A stretch of 64,000 nucleotides of DNA from Arctopsyche grandis. Taxonomy: Eukaryota; Arthropoda; Insecta; Trichoptera; Hydropsychidae. The notes under the pieces are model-generated. The model ran no database searches, was not told the origin of the DNA, and saw only the letters and a list, made by a program, of their open reading frames with translations. Each line of letters opens with the position of its first letter. Position 1 is the stretch's first letter. The stretch lies in assembly GCF_051622035.1 (NCBI RefSeq), contig NC_135357.1, positions 18,969,256 through 19,033,255 of the forward strand, read 5' to 3'. A program made the translations under genes and the position numbers. Shown in pieces: positions 22,672 to 34,467 of this stretch.

Positions 22672-23745
22672 GACAAATGAGGGTAGGTGGTCAATTTGGT
22701 AGGAACCGTTTCAACTATGAAATCAGATAAATTTGCAAACTCTGATAGGAAACAATCGACCTGTTGTCATCTATATTCAAGGTCTGGCCAACAACACTTT
22801 ATCAGGGTTCAAACCCGTGCCCCCTCAGTTATGAGCATTATTTTTATTTATTTTATTTTATTAATTGAAAAATCAACAGACAGGATGTACATAGATATGT
22901 ATAAAAAAAAACAAAAAGTAAATAAATAATATATGTAACATCCGAGTCCAATAATAGATTTTTACAAAAATGAAAAAGATAAATATAAGGAAAACAAATT
23001 AAAAAGTAAAGAATAAAGGCATGACAAAATATGTAGAACATTGCATAATTAAACTATAGTATTAAAATATTTGGAAAAGGTTATAAAATAGAAAATAAGA
23101 AGAAATTGAAATTTACAAATATAAAACAAATGAAAAAGGTAAATACAAAATAAACAAATGAAAAGGAAAAGAATGAAAGCTATAATATGATTAAATAGCA
23201 CATTACATAACTAAACTAAAGTATAAAAATATTGGAAATATTGGAAAAATAGAATAGGAGAAGAAATGAATCAATCGGTCAAGGTTCTCTTGATGTTAGA
23301 CCTGAATTGATGTAGGGAAATATCAAATAGATCAACCTCATTCAGCTCTCCGTTAAACATACGATAAACACGCTGCAGATAAAAATATTTTTGGGAATTA
23401 GTATTGAAAGGATCAAGTGAAAAGAGTGCAACGCGTCTAGAGTACCGAACTGGGATTCTGAAATTAACCTTATTCAGTAAATCAGAACAATCAAGGAAAC
23501 CATTTATGAGCTTAAAGAAGAATATAGCATCAGTATGTCGTCGCCTGACAGAAAGATTGTTAAAAGAAAGGATTTTTTAAAATGTCGGAAACAGTAGAAT
23601 GGGTATAGGTAGGAAAAAGGTAGCGTAAGGATTTAATAAATTTAAGTTGAACTTTCTCAATACAATTAATATGGGATAAATAAAAAGGTGACCAGATAAT
23701 TGAGGCAAATTATACTCTAACCACTGAGCTTTATTGCTGGTTAGC
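22672..23745 (-). mobile_element. tRNA-derived SINE split by a LINE insertion
   Basis: On the minus strand a tRNA-like A box (AGCTCAGTGGTTAGAG, about 23715-23730) is separated from a B box (GGGTTTGAACCCT, 22804-22816) by an inserted LINE fragment. The SINE body continues to 22672 (GGCCAGACCTTG, ATCGTTTCCTATCAG, GATTTCATAG, CTACCCTCATTTG). Other copies: 13627-13720 and 14995-15238 (minus) and 29021-29220 (plus). Confidence 0.75.
22836..23712 (-). pseudogene. Jockey/CR1-like LINE ORF2 C-terminus and 3' UTR
   Basis: The minus-strand translation of 23712-23270 includes NCIEKVQLKFIKSLRYLFP, RRRHTDAIFFFKLINGFLDC, NFRIPVRYSRRVALF and NEVDLFDISLHQFRSNIKRT, the usual C-terminal pattern of jockey/CR1-type ORF2. 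One short break occurs around 23575. An AT-rich 3' region ends in a TAAAATAAAATAAATAAA-like tail at 22836-22860. It is inserted inside a SINE head. Confidence 0.8.
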
Positions 23746-23999
23746 AACATAAAGCAATGTATTATATTAATTTACCAATCGGCTTCAGTGTATTATTTGA
23801 ATCCACTACCGCATGGCCAACAACTGCAGCGTTTCCTCTATCTATGTATGTATGTAGGTTGAGTCAAACGCTTATCATTAATCATCAACAATCGAAACTT
23901 TTTTGTGCCGCTATCAGGTGGAGGAGTCAACTCGGATTTTTCGTGTCTATTGTGTCATCTGGAGACATGGTTGTACCCATGTCTTGTCGACATCACTGA

Positions 24000-24190
24000 C
24001 CTATATGCGGGGGAGGGTGGGGTGTACAACTGTTGTTTAGTGTCGGGAGTGGCGCGCGCGCTGAGCCCCCGGACGGGGCGCGGGGGCGGACGCCCGGCTA
24101 TCGATTCGCCGCCCTGCGCCCCTTCCGCACTCCCCCTACAGACCCTCCCCCTCTCCCCACCCACCTCAACCCAGACCTTACCGGGTAATG
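24000..24190. promoter_or_regulatory. Isolated GC/CpG-rich islet
   Basis: About 150 bp of very high G+C (GGCGCGCGCGCTGAGCCCC and CGGGGCGCGGGGGCGGACG) sits in strongly AT-rich DNA. Both strands are open for 85-100 codons, but that is expected of GC-rich DNA lacking stops. It may be a promoter or first exon of an unrecognised gene, or a foreign fragment. No homology recognised. Confidence 0.35.
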
Positions 24191-24634
24191 AATGTATCAG
24201 CTGAAACATCCCCGTCCGTTACAAATTCTCTGCGACTAGTATTCGTGTCTACTCTTCAGTCATCTGATCGCTCATTTGTAATGATTAACTGTGATCGAAT
24301 AGGTGCTTATTTCGCATTCGTATTACGGTCCAAACGCTTCGTATTAAATTAATTATTATGTAGTTTACGCTTTGTCGTTTGCTGAGGCTTCAGTTCACCG
24401 ATAAATGTGAAGTAGGAGAATTGACTTGAGGATTCTCAGCTGTCGATTCGTTTGCTTGCTGCTCGCTTAGGTTTTATTGATAGGTATTGAAGTGGGATCT
24501 GATTGTTTTTTTTATTATGATAAAATTAAGCTTTACAAATTTATTAAGAAATTGGTGTATTATATTAAATGTAAAACTGTTTTGAAGAACCAAAATCCAA
24601 ATTGATTCTTAAGACCCTCAAAACAAGTCGCATG

Positions 24635-24667
<33 letters not shown>

Positions 24668-27600
24668 TGTATGAAGTCCGTAAGACTATTTTTCGTATAT
24701 TATATAAATACATTAGGTTGAAAGTTTTTAAAAATACAATCACCTAATTTAGATCAAGATATTGTTAGGAAAACAGTTATTATGCTAGAAAATTTTCTTT
24801 GGAAGAAAAAATTGTTTCAAAACAACAAAGTTTAGTAACGTTACTGAGTAAGAAAGTTGAGAAATTTTAAGACGGCGGAAGCTTTTTTGACTAACATAAA
24901 TTGCTTTTCAGAAGAATGTTCTTTTTACATATGTACATATGTATACCTATGCGGTTAATTTTGCGAAAAAAAATATTTTTTATTGCGTAAACTTTTAAAA
25001 TGTAGAAAATTAATAAGCTTACATTACAAATTAGAAAATAGATGAAGAATGCTGACGAATACAATATAAAATGTACATATGTATGGTTTCATTTCCATGA
25101 AAGCAAAATCCATTTACTTGAAAGATATCATCTTATTTCGAATTAATTAAACGTGAAGTACACACAAAATTGGCTTTCGAGGTTTCATTTCTACGATTTC
25201 TTCCGGAAATTTTTTATCGGAATTGAATCGGATTCGTTTATAACACTGTAAAAATTACACATTTTGATTTATAAACATTGTGCATTTCTCCATAAAAATA
25301 GTATAGAAATTTTTGGAATTGAAATTTTCTGATTAAAAAATCAATAAAACTAAAGTATGTCAAATAATTATAGCTCATATTCAACTTTTTTTTGGTGAGG
25401 TTGAATGTATCAAGCATCGAAATTGAGATAAATATATACATTACGTAGTTTGAATAATGATTTCGCTTCTTTTTTTCTACAGCGTTATTATGATAAATGT
25501 TTATTCAAACTATTTAGTATCGGAAATGGAAACATTATATTGTGAAATATTGTACATATTATACTACATACGTACATGTATGTATACATATGTTAACGAT
25601 GATAAACATAAATACCAAAGATAATAGATATTTTCATTTAGATCTACATTATTTATTAAATATGATACATTTCATAATATTAATGAATAATTATAAAATG
25701 CATGAATGTAATTGAGAAAAGTGACATCTTTGAGATGTTGGTAATTTCTTTTAGAAGAAAATCTAATCTAAATACTAATCTAAGAAAATCTAAATCTAAT
25801 CTAAATCTAAATCTAGAAAATCTAAAATCTAATCTAAAATTTTATTTAGGATTTCTGAAAACTTTGGATGCGTTCAAGAATGCTTAAACGACAAACATTC
25901 CCAAGAGGCAGGAAGGGAGTAGTAAGTAAATGTAAACAGGGAAACGACTTGTTTATTATACACAAATCCCCCTTGTGCTTCTTTGCTTCCACGACTATAT
26001 TACATGCCTCCGATTACTTTTATGACTCTTTTGGGGAAACTTTAAAATAGCTAGATAAAAATTTTATAGGATAGCATGATAATTTTCAGATTAGTAATAC
26101 GAAGAGGTAATCATTAAAGCCATTTATCAATGCAGCAGGTAAATAAAATAAATTGAAATATGTTTTCCATTTCACTAAATGGTTATCGAAGTTATAAGTG
26201 CCGTCAAGTCCTACAACATCAAATATACAAATGAATGTAAGTGAGAAAACAATTGTTCCGTAAATAATGCATTCTGATGATAAGCTCAGAATAAGACTTG
26301 ACCTAGTGACCTGTTCGAAGAATTTTTAATAGCTTCTTTAAATAAATATTTACATTTTAATGAGTTATTTAATATTTCGAAATAAATACGAGAATAAAAA
26401 TGACCTTCACATAATATGTAGGAAGCTACACATACATTAGATATGTACATACCTACATACATACATATATTCCAAATGAAATATCTTATTTTTCTTGGAA
26501 AATTGTAAATTAAAATATTCTGCGTTTTTATAATATACACGGTCAGCAATTATTTGAGTCCTGCATTCATTAGAAAATACAGATGAGTGAAAATTATGAT
26601 GAAACATCTTACACATCATTCTTCGAATTATAGAAATGAAAAACTGAGAAAACTTTTTAAATTACGAATCAAAAAGTCGTTCATTAGTTTGTTTCATAAT
26701 AAAAAAATCATGTTGCAATAACGATTATAATAGACGTTGATGAGAACGATTTGCCTTACAAACATTATACAAGCATTGAACGAATAGAGTACAACAATAA
26801 AAAAATCGATAGTTAGAAGTTAATTCGCGGAAGTCCACTGAAACCTCATCGATATCACCTATTTATATCTCGATTCGAAAATATACAGATTAAAGAACCG
26901 ATTTCACACAGTAATTTAAAAAAAATAACGAGTTCAACGCTAAATTAGCACCACCAAAACACGCAGATATGTTTAGTATGTAATAACAAATTTTCCGTGA
27001 ATGGAAAGAGGGGGAGGTGACGAAATAGCAATTTACCTTGGATTTAGCGGCGAAATTTGTCAGATATTAATTATCTTCTGTTTCGGATCAGTTGAGGGCG
27101 AAGGCTGCGGATTTTCCTCAGTCCACGAGTGGCGATCGATGTGGAAAAGTGTAAGCGCGGCAGCCGCGCTTTCCCGGACGAGGCCGCCGGCCTAATGCGT
27201 CCACACCACACCAATACTAATACGCGAACACACCACGCCAAGTACTCAAAATGTGGCTCGCGAATACACTCACTCACTCTCTAAAGCCTTCTTCCTATAA
27301 ATGTTTGCATTTTGACGTCTAAATTCCACTAAGAATGGTGGCGAGAAACGAAATTCTTCCCCAATTCGGTACTTCAGATGCCGCATAAGCTAATTTTCAC
27401 TATCGTAAAGTTAGTATATTTTAAGATAGAATAGTCTTCGATTATATTTTATGCTAGAAATAAATATCGAACAGGAAGAATAGGATAGTGCTGTTAATAG
27501 AATTATTAAGTGAAGAAAAATTGACAATTTTATTTAAAATGCAATAGATGATATGTGTACTGCGTTTTAAATGTCCAAAAAGATATCATTCGACAATTTG

Positions 27601-27749
27601 GCTTGATTGAATTATTGTTGCCGTTTTGTTTCTATGTCAATAGTTGTATAGTTTTCCGATGGTTTAAGTCTTAAAACGTGTGTTTATAGTTAACATAATA
27701 GTTAGTTCATGGCCTGCACATCCGAAGCCAGGCCCCTGGGCTATCATGC
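24191..27749. other. AT-rich intergenic stretch
   Basis: It holds a (TATG)n tract at 24636-24672, an ATCTAA-rich minisatellite at about 25760-25840, and a small CpG-rich patch at 27100-27190 containing the palindrome GCGCGGCAGCCGCGC. No gene recognised. Confidence 0.5.
25760..25840. repeat. AATCTA-type minisatellite
   Basis: Irregular tandem copies of AATCTA and AAATCTA. Confidence 0.8.
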
Positions 27750-28362
<613 letters not shown>

Positions 28363-28836
28363 GCCCCCCCCCCCTCCAAAAAAAGATTCAAAATTGAAAT
28401 TAAAAATCATTTCATCAATATTTTAAGGAGTAATAAGATTGAGGATCACCTGATAAGTGATATTTTCACAAGTTTCAAATAAAAGTCATGGTGTAAAAAT
28501 AATAGCTATGGTATCACCGATAATTTACTACTCGAACATATGTAAATACGTAGTACGAAAACAAATGACAGTTCTCAATTTCGTAACAAATTAACAAAAA
28601 AAAAAGATCTCAGTGCTGGGCCCCCTCGCGATCTGGCCCCCCGGGCTAGAGCCATGGCATGAGTTAATTGTATATTCATATTGGTATCTAATTATCACAG
28701 AATATGGGTAGGTTTTGTTAGTGCTAGTTTAAGTACTACATATGTAATTATGCAATACAGCGTACAAATTCTTATATATAAAACAAAGACCGTTCGTTAT
28801 GTGTCTGAAGTTTGTTTCTGATTGGCTGCTATTATA

Positions 28837-29010
28837 TCTACATATATACATACATGTATAAAAATGAATGTCTGTTTGTTCGTCTGTCTGTCTTGTATAG
28901 GCTCCTAAACCACTCAACCAATTACGACGAAACTTTCAGCATTTGTTGTATGCATGTCTGAAACTTTGAAATTTTTGTGGTATATACCTAGCGAAGTTGA
29001 ATGGCACCAC
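28837..29010 (+). mobile_element. Helitron family A, 3'-truncated
   Basis: It begins TCTACATATATACATACATG and continues through the GTCTGTCTGTC block and CCACTCAACCAATTACGACG, then is lost before the CTAG terminus. Confidence 0.6.
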
Positions 29011-29020
29011 TTTTACATAA

Positions 29021-29220
29021 CCAGCAGCGTGGTCTAGTGGTGAATGTAGAATTATTTCGTACTTGATGTTACGAGTTCGATTCCCCGCTAAGTCTCGTTG
29101 CTGGCCAGACCTTGATTTGTCTAGGTCGATCGTTTCTTATCAGAATTTGCCAATTTTTCCGATTTTCATTGAAACGATTCCTGTAAAATTGGCGTTTCCT
29201 TCCCAATTTTCTGTTATGAA
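29021..29220 (+). mobile_element. tRNA-derived SINE
   Basis: Box A (GCGTGGTCTAGTGG) and box B (GAGTTCGATTCC) are about 40 bp apart. The SINE body follows: GCTGGCCAGACCTTGATT, GGTCGATCGTTTC, TTATCAGAATTTGC, GAAACGATTCCTG. Confidence 0.75.
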
Positions 29221-32094
29221 CCTTTAGTTATTGTTATATCTTAGGTTTCGCCATATTGCTCACCATAGATGTCTCTGTGGTTGTTTATCGAATATAAAAT
29301 TCGTATTGTTACATGAAAGTTATTCATCGTTATTTATCGTATTAATACGATGTTTGTAATATATGTATACTGACCATAGATGTCAGATATTTAGATTTAC
29401 ATGTATCTATGTAATAATTATGTGGACCAGGAAGGCGCATTTGGGGTTTACCTGTTAAAGCCTTCCTGGTATATTTGTATATATGTATGTGAAAATATGT
29501 ATCTGAAAATATGTATGTAAAAAATAAAAATAAAATAAAAAATATGAACATATTTAACAAATTATAAGATTTTATGACTCTAACAGTAGAGCGTTGGTTT
29601 TGATATTATTATTATTCAAATCAAATAGTTTAAATATCAAGTAGAAATGCTGAAATGCTTGAGAAATACTGAAAATGCGGCTGCTCATGTGGAGGGATTG
29701 CGCGGGTGTTTGGAGCTAAATAGAGAGCCTTCGTTTGTACGGGCTGGGGAAATGTTGCCCGGGAAAACTCACCGTGAAAATCCGACGTGGAAATTCGCCA
29801 ATCTCGGCGAAATCAAACACGCGCGACAACTTTAATATTTAACGAAAATTCAGCCGATCATCCGGCGGGTAGTTTATGTATCTACATATGTATATATGTA
29901 GATAATCATAGGTAATATGTAAACGCTATTTTGTGCATGAACGTATTCAGGTGTCTTAATTAACAAGTTTCACGTAGTGATCGGTTACTATCTAATTAAC
30001 TGTTCGGTTGAACACATGTTTCAACATTTCAACCACCGGAAGATTCTCTAAGAACAAAAGATTAATTTAATCGTGCCTGAGTCTATATATAGCTTATTTC
30101 TCTACTCGGTTTATTCACGAATGCGAAATACCCACGTATTTTTTGATCAGTCATACATGATATCAAAAAATCAACGAATATTTATGTATACTTATTAAAA
30201 CTATTGAAATAAAATTATTATATACATACATACATTTAAGCATCAAATGATATGTATTCGATTTATAAAAAAAATCTTTTTATACATTTTATAAATTATG
30301 TAAGTAAAATTGAGTGGGTGTATTTGTGTTCATAAAAACCCCTGATATAAGAAGGTATTTATGAAAGGAAATCTATTTATATATGTGGACGCACCTTTAT
30401 TTTCCATCGATGTTATAAATTTGAAAGAAACGAGGGTGGAAAAATATCACAAGCAAAAAATATATACTTCATAAAATTGATACTTCAAACGAATGCTTAT
30501 ATAATATGTATAACAAATTTGCATTTGTTACAATCATTAAAAAAAGCTGAAAAATCGATATGAAATATTTAAAAAAATATTATATCAATAATATACATAT
30601 TCTTTGTGAAGTTTGGTGATATGTTCTTATTATTAGTTTTCACGACAAAATTAACATTTTATTTCTCACATTCAAGTTGTGTAACAAAACGTAGTAGATA
30701 TACATATGTATATCTGAAAATAAATCAAGAAATATGTATATTAGATGCATAATTTTATGCAGGGTATGAATATGTGAGCATATATAATATTATGCATATA
30801 CACAAATGTATGTATTAATAGTACGTATTGCTTGAATATACTATTTTAAATATTATAATATTATAATTTGACTTTGAGTTGTGTTTCAGAGGTCATCGTC
30901 AAATCCTCTACAATGTATGAAAATCAAGCACAAATGGAATTTTATTCTTACTTCAAGGAATTCTGGAAAATTTGCGATCTGTAACCATTACTGGCTCATT
31001 TCCAATTTTATGTACATTCATCTGTACAGTATTCGCATTGGACGTGTCTAGTCCATATAGACAACTTATGTAATAAAACATACAAATGGGTACGTATGTA
31101 CGAATTAAAATGTACAGTAAAGCAATTTTTACACTAATTCGAAAATAAATGTAAATTTTTTTAATTAAACTGGAGTGAAATTTTTATTCCGACTAAAATT
31201 AAATCAAAAATACATCGAATAATATGTACATATACATATATAGCGTTCTTTTATAGAAACGCCTAGCGTTTCTTTCAAACAAATATCGAGTTACATACAA
31301 ATATACGATTCATTCACCGTCGAAACGGCAGAACAAATCATTTTTACTTTTATTAAACGAACTGTAATGAATGAATCGCAAGCAATCAAAATTTTTCTTT
31401 ATAAAAATATTGTATTTTGTGACGCAATTTTTTAGGGTATATCTTTTCGTATTTTGTAAATCACATTGTATTTATTCACATAGCAAAAATCGAGTACTAG
31501 CCCTTGCCAGAATTGCGTGGTTCGCTCTGTCCCTCTCCAGTGTTCGAATATTATAGTGTCGTCTCTCTCGTTTGTGCTTCTATTGATCGCTTTGGTTTGT
31601 ACAATTGTCTCTTTCGCGCATAACGTATTGAAGTGTTTCAGGGTTGACTTTTTTGCGTTGCAAATTTTTGTATCTTCATTCATCTATAAGACAATAAATA
31701 CACAAATGACTTATATATCAAAATGAATTAGTTTTAATACCATGTAAACATTTGCTTACTCGCGTATTTTTTTGTGTTAAATTTTCTCGTTATCATACAT
31801 AGGCATGTTATATTACATATATGTAGATATGTTAAATTGCCAAAACCTGTTTTGCTGTTACTACAGTTCCTTAGAGGAAAATGGTACTCAATTTATGCTA
31901 GGGTTAATGATAAATAAAGACTCTCCTATTACTTCAACCTCGTTGAACAGAAGTCTACATTTACAACCCTCGTATTATCGGCGTAACTTCTCATCTTATA
32001 CAGTTATGTTCGAGCAATTTGGCAGTTAAACTCGGCTGAAATATACATATGTCAAGATGCATAACATTAAAAAAAAATTCGGATGTGACCAACC
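29221..32094. other. AT-rich intergenic stretch with two coding-like blocks
   Basis: Most is AT-rich with TACATATGTA-type words. A GC-richer block at 29647-29835 reads as 62 open codons, and a candidate terminal exon lies at 31867-32029. Neither is assignable. Confidence 0.4.
31867..32029 (+). CDS. Candidate terminal coding exon, unassigned
   Basis: A good acceptor (TTTTGCTGTTACTACAG) is followed by 54 open codons to TAA, with a protein-like composition (for example FMLGLMINKDSP, LHLQPSYYRRNFSSYTVMF). No family recognised and no partner exon found. It may be chance; confidence is low. Confidence 0.22.
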
Positions 32095-32850
32095 CATGAC
32101 TTTATCTATGTATTTGCGGAAAGTCACAAAACATAATTCGATATTGAACCGTACAGACACATTCACACATACCGGCAGTATTATGAAATACTACTCGTAA
32201 TAGCTATGACAGCATTTTCCATACAAATTGAGTGCAAATGTATGGAAACTTGCAAAAGACAAAAGTTCTACTTCCGGTTGTCGGATTTTGTTCAGTTTTT
32301 TTATCAGTATAATACATTAAAATAATTCAAAAGGTCAAAATAAAATAATGAAATATTGTTTAAAAAAAAATACTACTTCGGGCTTACGAATTCTGACCAA
32401 AACCTTATCAAATCTAAGTTAGTACATAAAGAATACAAATACAAATTTTCAACTTGATAAGTTCCGGGGTGTGGTCAGAATCGTGACTACAAAATTTTTG
32501 ACCTTTCTAATTAGAAAAAATCCCACTACCGGTTTATTAAATTTAATGATTTTTTTTATTTTCATCACATTGATACAAGAATTATACTTGAATTTTTTTG
32601 TGAATAGCACACATGTTTAAGGGGTCGAAAAAAATAGTGGAAGAAAAATCGAACAAGAGTAAACTGCCACTTTCGGTTGACGGATGGTTGCCAAATTTTA
32701 CAAATAACTTGGTATTAAGCTTAAACTTTTAGATATGAAATTTCAATTCAATAAACCAAAAGATTTCTGAGAAAAACATAAAAAACCTCAATTCTCTAGA
32801 GTAAAAGTACTACTTCCGGTTCAGATTAAAATATTTAAAAAGTATTACGT
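32095..32850 (+). repeat. Divergent tandem repeat with CTACTTCCGGTT register, copy 2
   Basis: Variants of CTACTTCCGGTT occur at about 32269, 32373, 32521, 32669 and 32809. The block is collinear with 18960-19690, including a little sequence corresponding to the hAT element at its left edge. Confidence 0.65.
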
Positions 32851-34297
32851 TCTAAAAATTTTAATTTTTATTACATGTAAAAATAATTCCATCCGATTTA
32901 GTTAGCGGTTTGGTAGATGAAAACGTTATCAGTAATCGATTCCGAGTTTGAAACAGTCAAAATCTCGAGTTCGAATTTTCGCATGATCACAAAACCTCAT
33001 CTATTGTTACTACGTACATAGATAAAGTAAAAATACAAATATAATAAAACATCAACATAAATCTGAAATATCGAGCACAATCGATTGTTTGTGTAAATTC
33101 CATTTTGTTGTGATGTAGCGTATTTATGTACATGTTACAGTTGAAGTGTATCTTCCAGTTGTAATATATTTTGACTAGTTGGAATATATTCCGTCTAACC
33201 GAAGCAAGTAACATTCCAACTGGTCAAAATATATTACGACTGAAAATACAGTTCAATTATAAGTTGGTGTCAAGTTAGATAGAGGTAAGCGTTCCGTGAA
33301 ATCTAAATTGAGTTGGAAAGTCACATTTTTTGTTTTGAAGATATTATAAGAGCTATCGTAATACGGTAACCATTACCTTAATATATATTACCTTAATATC
33401 TATTACCTTAACCATTACCCTAATATCTATTCTTAATATCTAGCAAATATCAACACATTATTGAATTTTAAATTCGTAAAAACATCAGAGCTGTAAAAAC
33501 TCAACTGTTATATTACAGCTGGGTCACATTGTTGAAAGTGTATTTGCGCTTGTAGAGATATAATTTACTAGTTGAATTTTATTCGAATATGAATGACCTA
33601 AAACGCCAGTTGGAATATATTACATCTGAAAATAAACTTCGAATGTAACTTATATAAACTCTTAACAAACTAAATAAAAGGTTTTTAAAAAAACCGTCGC
33701 CCACAATGCGAAGCCTCATCAATATTTCTTGTTGTTTTATTTTTTGAACACAATTTTACCATACAACCTTGGATTATAAATGGAAATTTAAATCCGTTAT
33801 GCGTTTTAAATATTCGAGTATAGTTAAGTCGAGCCCGTTTCATTTCCACGATTTTCCCCGGAAATGCGATATTTTACATCTAGTCCTTTGAGTTTAATTT
33901 TATGCGAATATTTTATAATACACTCGAACAAAACACTCATCCCTTCCAATGTGACACAAAGTTATAAATATGATATAAACTCCGAGCTTAAATATTTACT
34001 AGGGAATTGAGAACAAAGTGGGATGAAATAATATGATATAAATTGTTAGGTACCTCGCATATCAGTCTTGTTCCTACAATATCAAATTCACTTTTCATAC
34101 GCTCATGTATGTATGTACATATGTACATACGTGAATAACAACACTATAAAAATTCTTGTAAGAGGGTATATGTACAAATAACATAGGAATGTCGGACTTT
34201 GGTCAGAACATCAGATAAGACATAATTTCTATAAATTGCGCTTTGAACGCATTAGTCAGTCAAATACCATCCGATTTATTTAGCAATTAGTCATTAC
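32851..34297. other. AT-rich intergenic stretch with an inverted repeat
   Basis: Thirty-nucleotide arms with two mismatches lie at 33156-33185 and 33213-33242 (core GTAATATATTTTGAC). A short tandem of ATTACCTTAATATCT-type units lies at 33365-33440. No gene seen. Confidence 0.5.
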
Positions 34298-34467
34298 TAG
34301 AGGTAGGATAGTCACAGTGCTATCTATTGTTCGGCAAACCTTTAACAATGCATTTACAACCTTAGCTACTACCGGAGCCTGAGGGGGCCGTGTATTGTTC
34401 AAAGGTTGTAAATGCATTGTTAAAGGTTTGCCGAACAATGGATAGCACTGTGACTATCCTACCTCTA
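34298..34467. mobile_element. 170-bp hAT-type MITE
   Basis: The TIRs start TAGAGGTAGGATAGTCACAG and end with the complement CTGTGACTATCCTACCTCTA; the arms run about 70 bp nearly perfectly. The duplication GTCATTAC (8 bp) is perfect at 34290-34297 and 34468-34475. It shares TAGARGTAGGA ends and length with 57065-57236. Confidence 0.9.

Noticed and set aside
23905..24204. Protein gene in the GC islet
   Set aside because: Both strands are open and no family is recognised; lack of stops is expected at this composition. Kept only as an islet.
25760..25840. Interstitial telomeric repeat
   Set aside because: The unit is AATCTA/AAATCTA, not the insect TTAGG repeat.
29021..29100. tRNA gene
   Set aside because: A and B boxes are present but no cloverleaf or acceptor pairing is apparent, and a shared SINE body follows.
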